Origin: DATDIC01 sp963764525
GTDB taxonomy: Bacteria; Pseudomonadota; Alphaproteobacteria; Acetobacterales; Acetobacteraceae
Assembly: GCA_963764525.1 (NCBI GenBank)
Contig: CAVXTC010000036.1
Span: 147,990 to 211,989 of the forward strand
Direction: 5' to 3'
Length of the DNA: 64,000 bases
The translations under genes and the position numbers were made by a program. A model generated the notes under the pieces. It made no database searches, was not told where the DNA came from, and was given only the letters and a program-made list of their open reading frames with translations. Positions 8,642 to 17,014 of this stretch are shown one piece after another (position 1 is the stretch's first letter; every line of letters begins with the position of its first letter).

Positions 8642-9574
8642 GGGCCTGTCGTCAATTCCCGCCGGACCGTCTTCCGATCACTGCCCGGTTGGGTGAGTTC
8701 GAATTGCAACATCCGGCGGTGAACGGTACGGAGCAACGCAATAGCCGATTCCGGCGCGGCGGGTTTTTCGATTTATAGGCGGTCAGCTTTGGAGGGCTGA
8801 CCGATGCGCCGCTACGGACTTCGTGACGACCAGTGGGACCGGATCAAGGACCTGTTGCCCGGTCGAGAGGGTTCGATCGGTGTGACCGCGACGGACAACC
8901 GCCGGTTCGTTGAAGCGGTTCTGTACCGCTACCGGGCTGGGATTCCTTGGCGCGATCTGCCAGAGCGCTTCAGCGATTGGAACAATACCCACCGGCGTTT
9001 CAGCCGTTGGGCGAAATCCGGTGTCTGGAAGCGGATGTTTCAGGTTCTGGCCGTCGATGCCGACAACGAATACGCGATGCTCGACAGCACCATCGTGCGG
9101 GCCCATCAGCACAGTGCCGGTGCTAAAAAAAAGACCCCGACGAGGACCAGGCGATCGGTCGCTCGCGCGGCGGATTGAGCACCAAGATCCATACCCTGGC
9201 CGACGCACTTGGCAATCCGATTGGCTTCCACCTGACCGGTGGCGAGGTTCACGATCTGGTTGGGGCCGACCATCTCCTGCCGGAAATGCAGGCCGACATG
9301 CTGATCGCCGACAAGGCATTTGACGCCGACCAGCGGGTCATCGAGCCACTCGCGGCAGCCGGCAAGACCGCGGTCATTCCGCCAAAGGCAAATCGCCGGG
9401 CGCCCCGCAAGTTCAATCGTCATATCTACAAGGAACGCCATCTGATCGAGAACTTCTTTGCCAAGCTCAAGCAATTTCGCGCTATCGCCACACGCTACGA
9501 TAAGACCGCACGCAACTTCCTCGCCGCCGTTTATCTCACCGCCAGCGCGATTTGGCTGAATTGACGACACGCCC
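8642..9574 (+). mobile_element. IS5-family insertion sequence (IS427-like), complete
   Basis: About 933 bp. Terminal inverted repeats are GGGCCTGTCGTCAATTC at the left end and the complement of GAATTGACGACACGCCC at the right end. The element is flanked by TA on both sides (8640-8641 and 9575-9576), the target duplication typical of the IS427 group. It carries one transposase gene in two overlapping frames joined at an A8 run. It inserted in a gene-poor region beside a periodic repeat. Confidence 0.85.
8804..9564 (+). CDS. IS5/IS427-family transposase in two frames (programmed -1 frameshift)
   Basis: DDE transposase. The first frame (8804-9178) encodes the DUF4096-type N-terminal domain (MRRYGLRDDQWDRIKDLLPG, RAGIPWRDLPERFSDWN) and the first catalytic aspartate in AMLDSTIVRAHQHSAG. 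Frame 2 contains IGRSRGGLSTKIHTLADALG, LIADKAFDADQ with the second aspartate, and the C-terminal YKERHLIENFFAKLKQFR with the glutamate. The two are joined at GCT followed by eight A (from 9124); slipping back one base gives KKKDPDE...IGRSRGG, the standard family sequence. This is the normal expression mode of the group, so the gene is probably functional. Confidence 0.85.
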
Positions 9575-9782
9575 TAGTTCTCTACAAAGCATCGCTGACT
9601 GCGGCAACCGGAGTTGCGCAGAAGCCCGGCCATGATGAGCTATTGAGGTGTCTTCACGTCTTCCACGGCCGTCTTCCTGCCGATTTCAGGTTCGACGGAA
9701 ACGAGGCCGGCAACTGTGACACACCGCGGCCGAGGAATGCAGCCCAGCCTGGCGTTCTGATCGGCACGTTTCCAAAACGATT

Positions 9783-9836
9783 TGACACGGAGAGCCACGA
9801 AGGTTCCACGAAGGGTCACGAAGAGGCTTCGACAAG
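9783..9836 (+). repeat. Periodic ACGGAG/CACGAAG repeat, copy B
   Basis: GACACGGAGAGCCACGAAGG is followed by TTCCACGAAGGGTCACGAAG; four CACG(G/A)AG units at 10-11 base spacing. It lies between the two insertion sequences. Confidence 0.6.
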
Positions 9837-9849
9837 CCCCCTCGGATAA

Positions 9850-10988
9850 TATACCTCTCCTCTCAGGGAGCCTGGGGGTTTGATGCGCCGATGAAGTGAA
9901 ACGCGCCGGTGATCAGCGAGGCGATCTCGGTGCGGTAAGTGCTGATATTGTCGAAGAACCCGTCGATCGCTGCCTTGAAGTCGGCGAGGCAGGAGTAGTG
10001 CTGGTTCCACAGCGCCTTCTTCTTCAGCAACCACCAGAGCCGCTCGATCAAATTGAGGTTGGGCGCGTAGGGCGGCAGATAGACCAGCCTGATCCGGCAC
10101 CCGTCCTGATCGAGATATGCCTTGATCTCTTTGGAGTGGTTGTAGCTGGCGTTGTCCAGCACCACGCGGATCGCGGTCGCGGTGGAATGGCGGGCGGCCA
10201 GATCCTCGAACAACGCGATCATCGCCACGCTGGTGATCTTGCCCGCCTCATGACGCACCACCTCGCGCTGCGGCCAGCTCAGCGCCCCGTTGATGGTGAC
10301 ATTGACCCGACCGTGGTTGCTCTTCAGCTCGCGCGTCTGGCCCTTCTTGATCCACCCGCAGGCCGGATGCCCGGTGTAGGCCGGGTGCGTCGCGTCCACG
10401 AAATACAGCGGCTTCTGCGGCCGCCGCCTCGGCCATCAACGGCGCCAGCGTCTGCTCCACAAATCGCCGCTGCGCCGCCGCGTCCGCTTTCGCCGGCACG
10501 CATTTCGGTTGCTTGTAGACGAACCCGAGCCGCCCCAGCAGCTTGCTCATCGCGTTCGGCGTGTACTCGACCCCAAACCTGACCGCGACGAAGGCGCACA
10601 CCTCCTTCGCGGTCATATACAGCCGCCTCTCCAACTCGGCCGCCAGCGCCGTACGCTGCTCCGCCGTCAGGTCCGGCTCACCCCCGACATAGGCCAGCCG
10701 TTCCAGCCCGCTGACCCCCGCCGTCTCATACAGCCGACGGTGCTCGCGCACCGTCTCCGTGTCGATATACAGCGCTTCGGCGACCCGCTCCGCCGCCCAG
10801 CCGTCATCCAGCAGAAGCAGCACGTTCATCCGCCGATGCACCGTGCTGTTGAGCTGCCGGCGCATCATCCGCAGCAGATGTGCCCGATCCAGTGCCGTGA
10901 GGACCGATCCCGCCATGGCCGCAGCGAATTGTACCGCGCCGCGTCGGTGCAAGAGCTTTTTTCGGAATCCCTGCGGAGTTGGGGTATA
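9850..10988 (-). mobile_element. IS630-family insertion sequence, near complete
   Basis: About 1.14 kb, bounded by imperfect terminal repeats reading inward TATACCTCTCCTCTCAGGGA (left) and TATACCCCAACTCCGCAGGG (right, on the minus strand), with TA at the ends as expected for IS630. It contains one transposase gene on the minus strand with a single frame change. A fragment of a related element lies at 62597-62750. Confidence 0.75.
9863..10916 (-). CDS. IS630-family transposase, frame change near 10435
   Basis: The N-terminal helix-turn-helix domains are in the upstream frame (MAGSVLTALDRAHLLRMM, AERVAEALYIDTETVREH, GLERLAYVGGEPDLTAEQ). The DDE catalytic part continues in the next frame: VDATHPAYTGHPACGW, VLDNASYNHSKEIKAYL with the second aspartate, and YLPPYAPNLNLIERLWW, the conserved IS630 signature with the final acidic residue. 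The ATG at 10916 is chosen because it begins the conserved part; the frame stays open to 11024. The break could be programmed, as in some IS630 elements, or an error like many others in this window. Confidence 0.8.
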
Positions 10989-11387
10989 CCAGCGGCCGTC
11001 GGTCCGGGTTTCATGCGGCGTCATGGGTCGATTTGAGCAATCGCGGGCCGGGTTGCCGGTGCGATGAGATACACAATTACGATGACACGCTCGATCGGTA
11101 TGCGCTCACGCGGCACCCCTGGACCCCGTGGCTCTCCGTGAGTCCTTTGTGGTTCTCCGTGTGAAACCCGCGGGAAACGTGGAGCTCGCCCCGGTGTGGC
11201 TGGGCGCGACCCGCGGCCCAAACCCGTCCGGAATTCCCTCGGAGCATGGAATACCAATGGTTTGATCGATCGACTTGCACCCAGCGACCCCTCCCACAAG
11301 GGGAACTCGGCGACCGGGCACGTTGCCGGCTGCACGGCGCGCTGCCACACTCCGCCCGGCCACGTTCCGCACCACGGGAGACACCGC
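10989..11387. other. Intergenic region between IS630 and the acyl-CoA dehydrogenase genes
   Basis: No gene supported. It holds copy C of the periodic repeat (11115-11167, reverse orientation) and a copy of the GC hairpin at 11287-11310. A GGGAG ribosome-binding-like sequence precedes the dehydrogenase ATG at 11388. Confidence 0.5.
11115..11167 (-). repeat. Periodic ACGGAG/CACGAAG repeat, copy C
   Basis: On the minus strand it reads CACACGGAGAACCACAAAGG and then ACTCACGGAGAGCCACGG. Same unit and spacing as copies A and B, opposite orientation. Confidence 0.6.
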
Positions 11388-12593
11388 ATGGACCTCCGCT
11401 TCACCACGGAAGAGACCGAATTCCGTGACGAGGTGCGCGCCTTCATCCGCGACAACCTGCCCGCCGACATCCACGAGCGCATGCGCCTGGGTTATTCCGC
11501 GCGCAAGGAAGACACGGTCCGCTGGCAGCGCATCCTGAACAGGAAAGGCTGGGCGGCGCATAACTGGCCTAAGGAATACGGCGGCCCCGGCTGGAACCCG
11601 GTGCAGCGCATGATCTTCCTGAACGAGAACCAGCAGGCGCCGGCGCCCGAGGTCTCGTCATTCGCCATCACCATGATCGGACCGGTGCTGATCCAGTTCG
11701 GCACCGATGCGCAGAAGCAGCGGTTCCTGGCGCGCGCGGCCAATCTGGACGATTGGTGGTGCCAGGGATTTTCCGAGCCGGGCGCCGGATCGGACCTCGC
11801 TTCGTTGAAGACCGCGGCCAAACGGGTCAACGGTCATTACGTCGTCAACGGGCAGAAAATCTGGACTTCCACCGCGCACCATGCGGATTGGTGTTTCGTG
11901 CTGGTGCGCACCAACCCGAACGCGGCCAAGCGGCAGGAAGGCATCTCCTTCCTGCTGGTCGATATGAAGACCCCGGGGATCACCGTCCGGCCGATCGTTT
12001 CAATCGACGGCAGCCACCATCTGAACGAGGTTTTCTTCGATGACGTGAAGGTTCCGGTGGAAATGCGGGTGCATGAGGAAAACCGCGGCTGGGACGTGGC
12101 GAAATATCTGCTTGGCAACGAACGCACCGGCATCGCGCGGCTCGGCAAGTCGCAGGAGCGGGTTGCGGCGTCCAAGGAAGCGGCGCGTCACGTACGGTGC
12201 AACGGCCGCCCGCTGATCGAGGACGCGGCGTTCCGCCAGCGCGTCGCGCAGCTTGAAATCGACATGAAGGCGCTGGAGATCACCCAGTATCGTGTCGTTT
12301 CCGCCTACTCTAAACAGCGGGATGGGCGGCCCGATCCGCTGTCCTCGGTGCTGAAGGTGAAGGGCACCGAGCTGCTGCAGGCGTCCACCGAGCTGGCGAT
12401 GGACGTCGCCGGACCGCTGGCGATGCCGGTATGGGCGAAGGAACTGGCCGAGATCGCCAACGAGCCGGACCCGGAAGCCGAGTGGGCGGCGCAGGCGACC
12501 GGCAGTTATCTGTTCCTGCGCGCCGCCTCGATCTACGGCGGCACCAACGAGATCCAGAAGAACATCCTCTCCAAGGCTGTGCTGAGGCTCTGA
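11388..12593 (+). CDS. Acyl-CoA dehydrogenase, PimC-like large subunit
   Basis: FAD-dependent alpha,beta-dehydrogenase of CoA thioesters, related to the pimeloyl-CoA dehydrogenase large subunit (PimC) used for dicarboxylic acid degradation. 401 residues, intact. Visible are the N-terminal helical domain (MDLRFTTEETEFRDEVRAFI), the flavin/substrate stretch WCQGFSEPGAGSDLASLKT, NGQKIWTSTAHHADW and the C-terminal ASIYGGTNEIQKNILSKAVL, where most acyl-CoA dehydrogenases have the GGxxEIQ/R signature. The stop overlaps the start of the partner gene (TGATG), so the two are translationally coupled. Electrons would go to ETF and then to EtfQO, which is encoded at 58 kb. The exact acyl substrate is not known. 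Confidence 0.9.
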   Translation: MDLRFTTEETEFRDEVRAFIRDNLPADIHERMRLGYSARKEDTVRWQRILNRKGWAAHNWPKEYGGPGWNPVQRMIFLNENQQAPAPEVSSFAITMIGPVLIQFGTDAQKQRFLARAANLDDWWCQGFSEPGAGSDLASLKTAAKRVNGHYVVNGQKIWTSTAHHADWCFVLVRTNPNAAKRQEGISFLLVDMKTPGITVRPIVSIDGSHHLNEVFFDDVKVPVEMRVHEENRGWDVAKYLLGNERTGIARLGKSQERVAASKEAARHVRCNGRPLIEDAAFRQRVAQLEIDMKALEITQYRVVSAYSKQRDGRPDPLSSVLKVKGTELLQASTELAMDVAGPLAMPVWAKELAEIANEPDPEAEWAAQATGSYLFLRAASIYGGTNEIQKNILSKAVLRL

Positions 12594-13729
12594 TGGATTT
12601 CGAACTCTCCGACGAACAGCGGCTGCTCGCCGACAGCGTCACCCGCCTGATGGCGGACCGCTATACATTCGAGGCCCGCAACGGGTTTTTGAAGCAACCA
12701 TCCGGCTGGAGCGAGGAAATCTGGGGCCGCTACGCGGAGCTTGGATTGCTCGGCCTGCCGTTCGCTGAAGAACACGGCGGGTTCGGCGGCGGGCCGGTGG
12801 AGATCATGCTGGTGATGCAGGAACTCGGCCGCGCGCTGGCGCTGGAACCCTATCTGGCGACGGTTGTGCTGGGCGGCACGGCGATCCGACTGGCGGGCAG
12901 CCAGGACCAGCAATCGGCGCTGCTGCCCGCGGTTGCCGAGGGGCGCACCAAGCTTGCGTTCGCCCATAGCGAGCGGCAGGCGCGCTACGATGTTACCGAC
13001 GTGCTGACCACGGCGAAGCGCGACGACGGCGGCTGGGTGCTCGATGGCACGAAAAGCGGCGTGTTGCACGGCGATTCGGCCGATACGCTGGTGGTGAGCG
13101 CGCGCACCGCCGGGGAGCGCGATGCGGCGCACGGCATCACGCTGTTTATGGTCGATGCAGCAGCACCGGGTGTGGCGCGGCGCGGCTATGCGATGCGTGA
13201 CGAGAGCCGGGCGGCGGATATTTCGCTGACCGGCGTGCAGGTTTCGGATGCGTCGGTGCTGGGCGAGGTCGGCGAGGCGCTGCCGGTCATCGAGCGGGTG
13301 ATGGAGGCGGGCATCGCGGCGATGGGCGCCGAGACGGTCGGCGCGATGGAGGCGATGCACGCGATGACGCTGGAGTACGCCCGGACGCGCGAGCAATTCG
13401 GCCGGCCGATCGGCCAGAACCAGGTGGTGCAGCACCGGCTTGCCGAAATGCTGATGTCGCTGGAGCAGGGCCGCAGCATGACCATGCTGGCGACCATGAG
13501 CGTCAATGAACCCGACGCCGCCGAGCGTGCGCGTAACATGTCGATGGCGAAGGTGGGTTATGGGCAGGCCGCGCGCTTTGTGTCGCAGCAGGCGATCCAG
13601 CTTCATGGCGGGATCGGCATGACGGAGGAATACGCGGTCGGGCACTATTTCCGCCGCTGCATGATGATCGAGCACACCTTCGGGGATGCCGCGTATCATC
13701 TGGCGCGGCTGGCGGAACAGGTGGAGTAA
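12593..13729 (+). CDS. Acyl-CoA dehydrogenase, PimD-like small subunit
   Basis: Second acyl-CoA dehydrogenase subunit, 378 residues, intact, coupled to the previous gene by a TGATG overlap. It starts MDFELSDEQRLLADSVTRLM and contains GLLGLPFAEEHGGFGGGPVE, a middle beta domain with LAFAHSERQARYD, and the C-terminal EYARTREQFGRPIGQNQVVQ and QAIQLHGGIGMTEEYAVGHY signatures. In PimC/PimD-type pairs both proteins are acyl-CoA dehydrogenase-like and are thought to work as a heteromer. No CoA ligase or thiolase lies adjacent, so the pathway context is incomplete here. Confidence 0.9.
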   Translation: MDFELSDEQRLLADSVTRLMADRYTFEARNGFLKQPSGWSEEIWGRYAELGLLGLPFAEEHGGFGGGPVEIMLVMQELGRALALEPYLATVVLGGTAIRLAGSQDQQSALLPAVAEGRTKLAFAHSERQARYDVTDVLTTAKRDDGGWVLDGTKSGVLHGDSADTLVVSARTAGERDAAHGITLFMVDAAAPGVARRGYAMRDESRAADISLTGVQVSDASVLGEVGEALPVIERVMEAGIAAMGAETVGAMEAMHAMTLEYARTREQFGRPIGQNQVVQHRLAEMLMSLEQGRSMTMLATMSVNEPDAAERARNMSMAKVGYGQAARFVSQQAIQLHGGIGMTEEYAVGHYFRRCMMIEHTFGDAAYHLARLAEQVE

Positions 13730-13780
13730 GCCCTACCATCGTGATTCCGGCGAACGCGGCCGGTCATGCCTGGACGGTAG

Positions 13781-13841
13781 GACGGAAAAGCGCAGCGCAT
13801 TCCGCGGCCGTCACGGCGGATTGCGCTACGCTTATCCGCCC
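13781..13841. repeat. Large imperfect hairpin GGCGGATAAGCG-type repeat
   Basis: GACGGAAAAGCGCAGCGCAT and the downstream GGATTGCGCTACGCTTATCC are imperfect inverted copies about 10 bases apart. A half copy (ACGGATAAGCGCAGCGCATT) recurs near 37300. Located between convergent genes, where a bidirectional terminator or a dispersed repeat would be expected. Confidence 0.5.
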
Positions 13842-14900
13842 TACACCGTTGGGCGGAATTGGGGCATGACGTCGCGGCAGAGCAGCGCCAGCGAGTCCAT
13901 CACCTGCGCGTGCGGGATGCGGCTGCCGCAGTTCATCTCCGCCAGGATGCCGTTCAACCCGAGTTCGTCTTGCAGTGCGTGCAGCTTGTCGGCGACCATC
14001 GCCGGGGTGCCGACGATGATTTTTTCGCGCAGCACTTCGTCGTAGTCGATGGTTTGCAGGCGCTGGCCGCGTTCGGCCCGCTGCTCGATCGCCCGCGCCC
14101 CGGCGCGGGTTGCCGAAATCGGCAAGCTGCGCGCCCAGGTAGCGGTAGAAATGCATGATACTTTCTTCCGGTTCGGCGCGCGCGCGGGCTTCGGTTTCGG
14201 CGACATAGACAGGCACGCGCAGGAACACCTGGCCTTCGCCGGGATGGCCGGCGGTGCGCCAGGCATCGCGATAGGCCTGGATGTTGGGCGCCAGTTCGGA
14301 CAGCGTGCCCAGCCGCACCGCGCAGAAGATCGGGTAACCCAGCGCGCCGATGGCCGGATAGGTGTCCGCGCTGGTTGCCGCGATGCGGATTTCGGGATGC
14401 GGCTGCTGGTATGGTTTCGGCACCAGGCAGACGTTTTCGAAATGATAGAACTGCCCATCGAAGCTGAACCGCTCCTGGGTCCAGGCGCGGCGCACGATCT
14501 CCAGCACCTCGGCAAAGCGCTCGCGGCTTTCCGCGTACGATATGCCGTAGGCTTCGTAGGTGCGTGGGAAACCGCTGCGGCCGACGCCGAAGATCAGCCG
14601 GCCGTGGCTGATGTGATCGACGGTGGCGGCTTCCTCGGCAAGCCGCAGCGGGTGGCACAGCGGCAGCACCTGCACGGCGATGCCGATCTTCATGCGGCTG
14701 GTGCGGGTGGCGATGGCGCTGGCGATATTCAGCGGTGCCGCCAGCACGGAGCGGTCGGGGGCGACGTGCAACTCGGCCAGCCACATCGCATCCAGGCCCT
14801 GGGCTTCGGCGGCGTCCACCTGCTCGAACGATTCGGCGAAGGCGGCCGCCTCGGTCTGGCCCGGCACGCGCTGAAACTCGTGGAACATGCCGAATTCCAT
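13841..14900 (-). CDS. Luciferase-like monooxygenase (LLM class), one frameshift
   Basis: TIM-barrel flavin-dependent oxidoreductase of the bacterial luciferase family, about 352 residues. Visible: MEFGMFHEFQRVPGQTEAAA at the N-terminus, LDAMWLAELHVAPDRSVLA, RTSRMKIGIAVQVLPLCHPL, VDHISHGRLIFGVGRSGFPR and YHFENVCLVPKPYQQPHPEI, all in the usual order. The frame shifts near 14110; the C-terminus continues with KIIVGTPAMVADKLHALQDE. It probably uses reduced FMN, but the family also contains F420-dependent members and this genome appears able to make F420, so the cofactor is open. Convergent with the acyl-CoA dehydrogenase pair. Confidence 0.8.
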
Positions 14901-14998
14901 GTCCGTCCGCTCCTGGTTTTGAACCCGCCCGGCTTTGAACCGGATGGGCGGGGAGCGTAGAGTCGGGCGCGGAAACCCGCCAGAGGAGGGCAGCTTCG

Positions 14999-15505
14999 GT
15001 GCCGGAGATCGCCAAGGGACCGTCGGCCAAGGGACAATCTGTCGTGCTGCAACCCGAGGACGGCGATGCCTACTGGCAGCCGCTGCCGTCCACCGGCTAC
15101 GTGATCAACAAGCTGACGCCGTATTGCACGCCGTACGACGATTTCGCGGCCGGCTTGCAGGTGCTGGAGCCGGGACGGCACATCCGCCGCCACGCGCATG
15201 AACGCAGCCACGAGATGCTGTTCTGCTATGCCGGCGAGGGCTGGGCCGAAATCGACGGCCGGCGACATGAGGTGCGGGCGGAAACCATGATCCTGGTCGG
15301 CCGTGGCGTGTGGCATACGGTGCACAACACCGGGCCGGGGCAGATGCGGCTGCTGTGGCTGATGATGCCGGCGGGGCTGGAGGACTGGTTCCGCGCCATC
15401 GGCCGGCCCCGCGTTGCCGGCGAGGCGATGCCGGCGCCGTTCGAGCGTCCGTCGGATATTGGCGATATCATGCGGCAGCAGCGGTTTGTTGCGGTGGACG
15501 GGTGA
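14999..15505 (+). CDS. Cupin-domain protein
   Basis: 168-residue single-domain cupin. The first metal-binding motif is visible as GRHIRRHAHERSHEMLFCYAG (G-x5-H-x-H type) with YAGEGWAEIDGR following, and the second as VGRGVWHTVHNTGPGQM. Metal binding is therefore likely, but the reaction is unknown. The GTG at 14999 is the start that includes the complete N-terminal part, with GAGGG a few bases upstream. Divergent from the luciferase-like gene, with which it shares an upstream region of about 100 bases. Confidence 0.75.
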   Translation: MPEIAKGPSAKGQSVVLQPEDGDAYWQPLPSTGYVINKLTPYCTPYDDFAAGLQVLEPGRHIRRHAHERSHEMLFCYAGEGWAEIDGRRHEVRAETMILVGRGVWHTVHNTGPGQMRLLWLMMPAGLEDWFRAIGRPRVAGEAMPAPFERPSDIGDIMRQQRFVAVDG

Positions 15506-15526
15506 CTGGGGAGGCTTGCTGGGCCC

Positions 15527-15571
15527 CCTCACCCAACCCTCTCCCCCGCCCCCTCCCACAAAGGGAGGGGC
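15527..15571. repeat. Dispersed CCCTCCC-N-GGGAGGG hairpin, copy 3
   Basis: CCCTCTCCCCCGCCCCCTCC followed by CACAAAGGGAGGGG, located between the convergent cupin and moaE genes. Same family as copy 1. Confidence 0.55.
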
Positions 15572-15582
15572 AATTGGGGCGC

Positions 15583-16035
15583 TTACCACCGGGCGGCGGC
15601 GGCGGTATCGAAGTCGCGGGCTTCCACCCACGCCTCCGCCCCGTCGGCAAACTGCTCCTTTTTCCAGAACGGCGCCTTGGTCTTCAACCAGTCGATCAGG
15701 AACGAGGTGGCCTCCAGCGCGGCCTGGCGATGCGCCGCGGCGGCCAGCACCAGCACGATGTTCGCGCCGGGAGGCAGCCGGCCGACGCGATGGATCACGG
15801 TGCATCCCAGCAACTGCCACCGCTGCCCGGCCTGCGCGACAATGCGGGCGATGGCACGCTCGGTCATCGCCGGGTAGTGCTCCAGCGACAGGGCGGCGAT
15901 GGCGCGGCCCTGGTGGGCATCACGCACGGTGCCGATGAAGCACCCGATGCCGCCGATGTCGCTGCGCCCGGCGGTCATCGCCGCGGTTTCCGCGCCGATA
16001 TCGAAATCCGCTTCCTGCACGCGAATGCATGTCAT
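15583..16035 (-). CDS. moaE: Molybdopterin synthase catalytic subunit MoaE
   Basis: Large subunit of molybdopterin synthase; it converts cyclic pyranopterin monophosphate to molybdopterin using sulfur from MoaD thiocarboxylate. 150 residues, intact. IGCFIGTVRDAHQGRAIAAL matches the strand-turn region, LEHYPAMTERAIARI the conserved LEHYPxM motif, and WLKTKAPFWKKEQF carries the catalytic lysine region (K118/K120 and K125/K126). It lies 16 bases downstream of moaD on the same strand. The product can feed the molybdoenzyme at 55 kb. Confidence 0.95.
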   Translation of the reverse strand: MTCIRVQEADFDIGAETAAMTAGRSDIGGIGCFIGTVRDAHQGRAIAALSLEHYPAMTERAIARIVAQAGQRWQLLGCTVIHRVGRLPPGANIVLVLAAAAHRQAALEATSFLIDWLKTKAPFWKKEQFADGAEAWVEARDFDTAAAARW

Positions 16036-16051
16036 GCGATGCGGGTCCCTT

Positions 16052-16324
16052 TCAGCCGCCGGTCACCGGCGGAAAGAACGCCACCTCATCGCCCGGGCGA
16101 ACCGCCGCCGAATCGTCGGCGAAATCCTGGTTGACCGCGCAGCGGATGGTGCGGCGGTTCTGGAACGCCGCGGCATGGCGCGGGCTGCGCTCAATCAGCC
16201 AAGCGGTGAGCTCGCCCACGGTCTGCACTTCGGCCGGCAGGACCACGACCTCCTGCCCGGTGCCGATGCGCTCACGCAGCCAGGCGAAATAGAGCACGGT
16301 CAGCGGCGGGGCCTGAGTTTCCAT
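16052..16324 (-). CDS. moaD: Molybdopterin synthase sulfur carrier subunit MoaD
   Basis: Ubiquitin-fold sulfur carrier, 90 residues. TVLYFAWLRERIGTGQEVVV is the family N-terminus, AVNQDFADDSAAVRPGDEVA the central part, and FFPPVTGG the C-terminus ending in the obligatory Gly-Gly that is adenylated by MoeB and then thiocarboxylated. Intact, and followed by moaE after 16 bases. Confidence 0.95.
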   Translation of the reverse strand: METQAPPLTVLYFAWLRERIGTGQEVVVLPAEVQTVGELTAWLIERSPRHAAAFQNRRTIRCAVNQDFADDSAAVRPGDEVAFFPPVTGG

Positions 16325-16342
16325 CCCCGGTATATAAGCGCT

Positions 16343-16915
16343 CTATTTCGGCGTGGGGACCGTCTGCACCGTGCCGTTCGAATTGATCACCGTGCTGGTC
16401 CCGTTGCCATTGGGAACGACGATGGCGGTGCTGCCGTTCGGCATCGTGATGGTTTTGTAGGCGCTGGTGCCGCCGCTGGTCACCCCGGTGCCTTGCGGCG
16501 TCTGGTAGGGCGCGCCGGCAACCGGCGGGCCGACCGGCGGGACGGCGGGAATGGCCGGGGGCGCCACCGGCGGGATCCTGGGCACCGGCGGGATCGTTTG
16601 CACAGGCCCGGGCGGCGTGGAGCTGCCGCGGGTGGCCGGCATCCGCGGCGGCGTCGCCTGGTTCGGCAACGGACCGCTCTCCTGCTCCAGATTTTCCAAG
16701 GTCGGCTCGGACTGCACGGGTCCGGGCCAGATATTCCCCGGCTCGGTGGTCAGCGGCGGCGCGCTGACCGGGATTCCCTGGGCGCGCCGCAGGTTCTCGG
16801 CATCACCGACCGGCATGTATGGGTCCTGCCCGGCGACGAACGGGAAGCTGTGCCAGGCGGTGAAGCCGCAGCCGGACAGGCTCAGGCAGAGGCCGAGCAG
16901 GGGAAGGCGCCACAT
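16343..16915 (-). CDS. Proline-rich predicted lipoprotein
   Basis: 190-residue protein with a lipoprotein signal (MWRLPLLGLCLSLSGC, lipobox LSGC). The N-terminal third has GQDPYMPVGDAENLRRAQGI; the middle is strongly Pro/Val/Ala-rich (RIPPVAPPAIPAVPPVGPPV), suggesting an extended envelope-spanning linker. The C-terminus has short repeats around NGSTAIVVPNGNGTSTVINS. No known family is recognised. It sits 18 bases upstream of the moaD start on the same strand but is not obviously related in function. The PVGDAENLRRAQG segment could be a short conserved motif in relatives (inference). Confidence 0.65.
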   Translation of the reverse strand: MWRLPLLGLCLSLSGCGFTAWHSFPFVAGQDPYMPVGDAENLRRAQGIPVSAPPLTTEPGNIWPGPVQSEPTLENLEQESGPLPNQATPPRMPATRGSSTPPGPVQTIPPVPRIPPVAPPAIPAVPPVGPPVAGAPYQTPQGTGVTSGGTSAYKTITMPNGSTAIVVPNGNGTSTVINSNGTVQTVPTPK

Positions 16916-17014
16916 GGGTCGAGGCTCCGAAAACGGACAGGGGCTGGGCTGGGCTGGACGGACCGGCGCCGCCCGGCCGATCGCGGCGCACTTTGCCGAG
17001 AGCGGGCGCGCCGC

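Noticed and set aside
8510..11167. Possible CRISPR array from the periodic repeats
   Set aside because: The units are 10-11 bases without spacers of constant length and no cas genes are present.
12533..13699. Minus-strand open frame of 388 codons opposite the PimD-like gene
   Set aside because: Rich in His/Arg without any recognisable motif; the sense frame is an intact acyl-CoA dehydrogenase.
13764..14900. Treating the 378-codon frame as the full luciferase-like protein
   Set aside because: The last third of that frame is low-complexity; the conserved C-terminus lies in the neighbouring frame ending at 13841.
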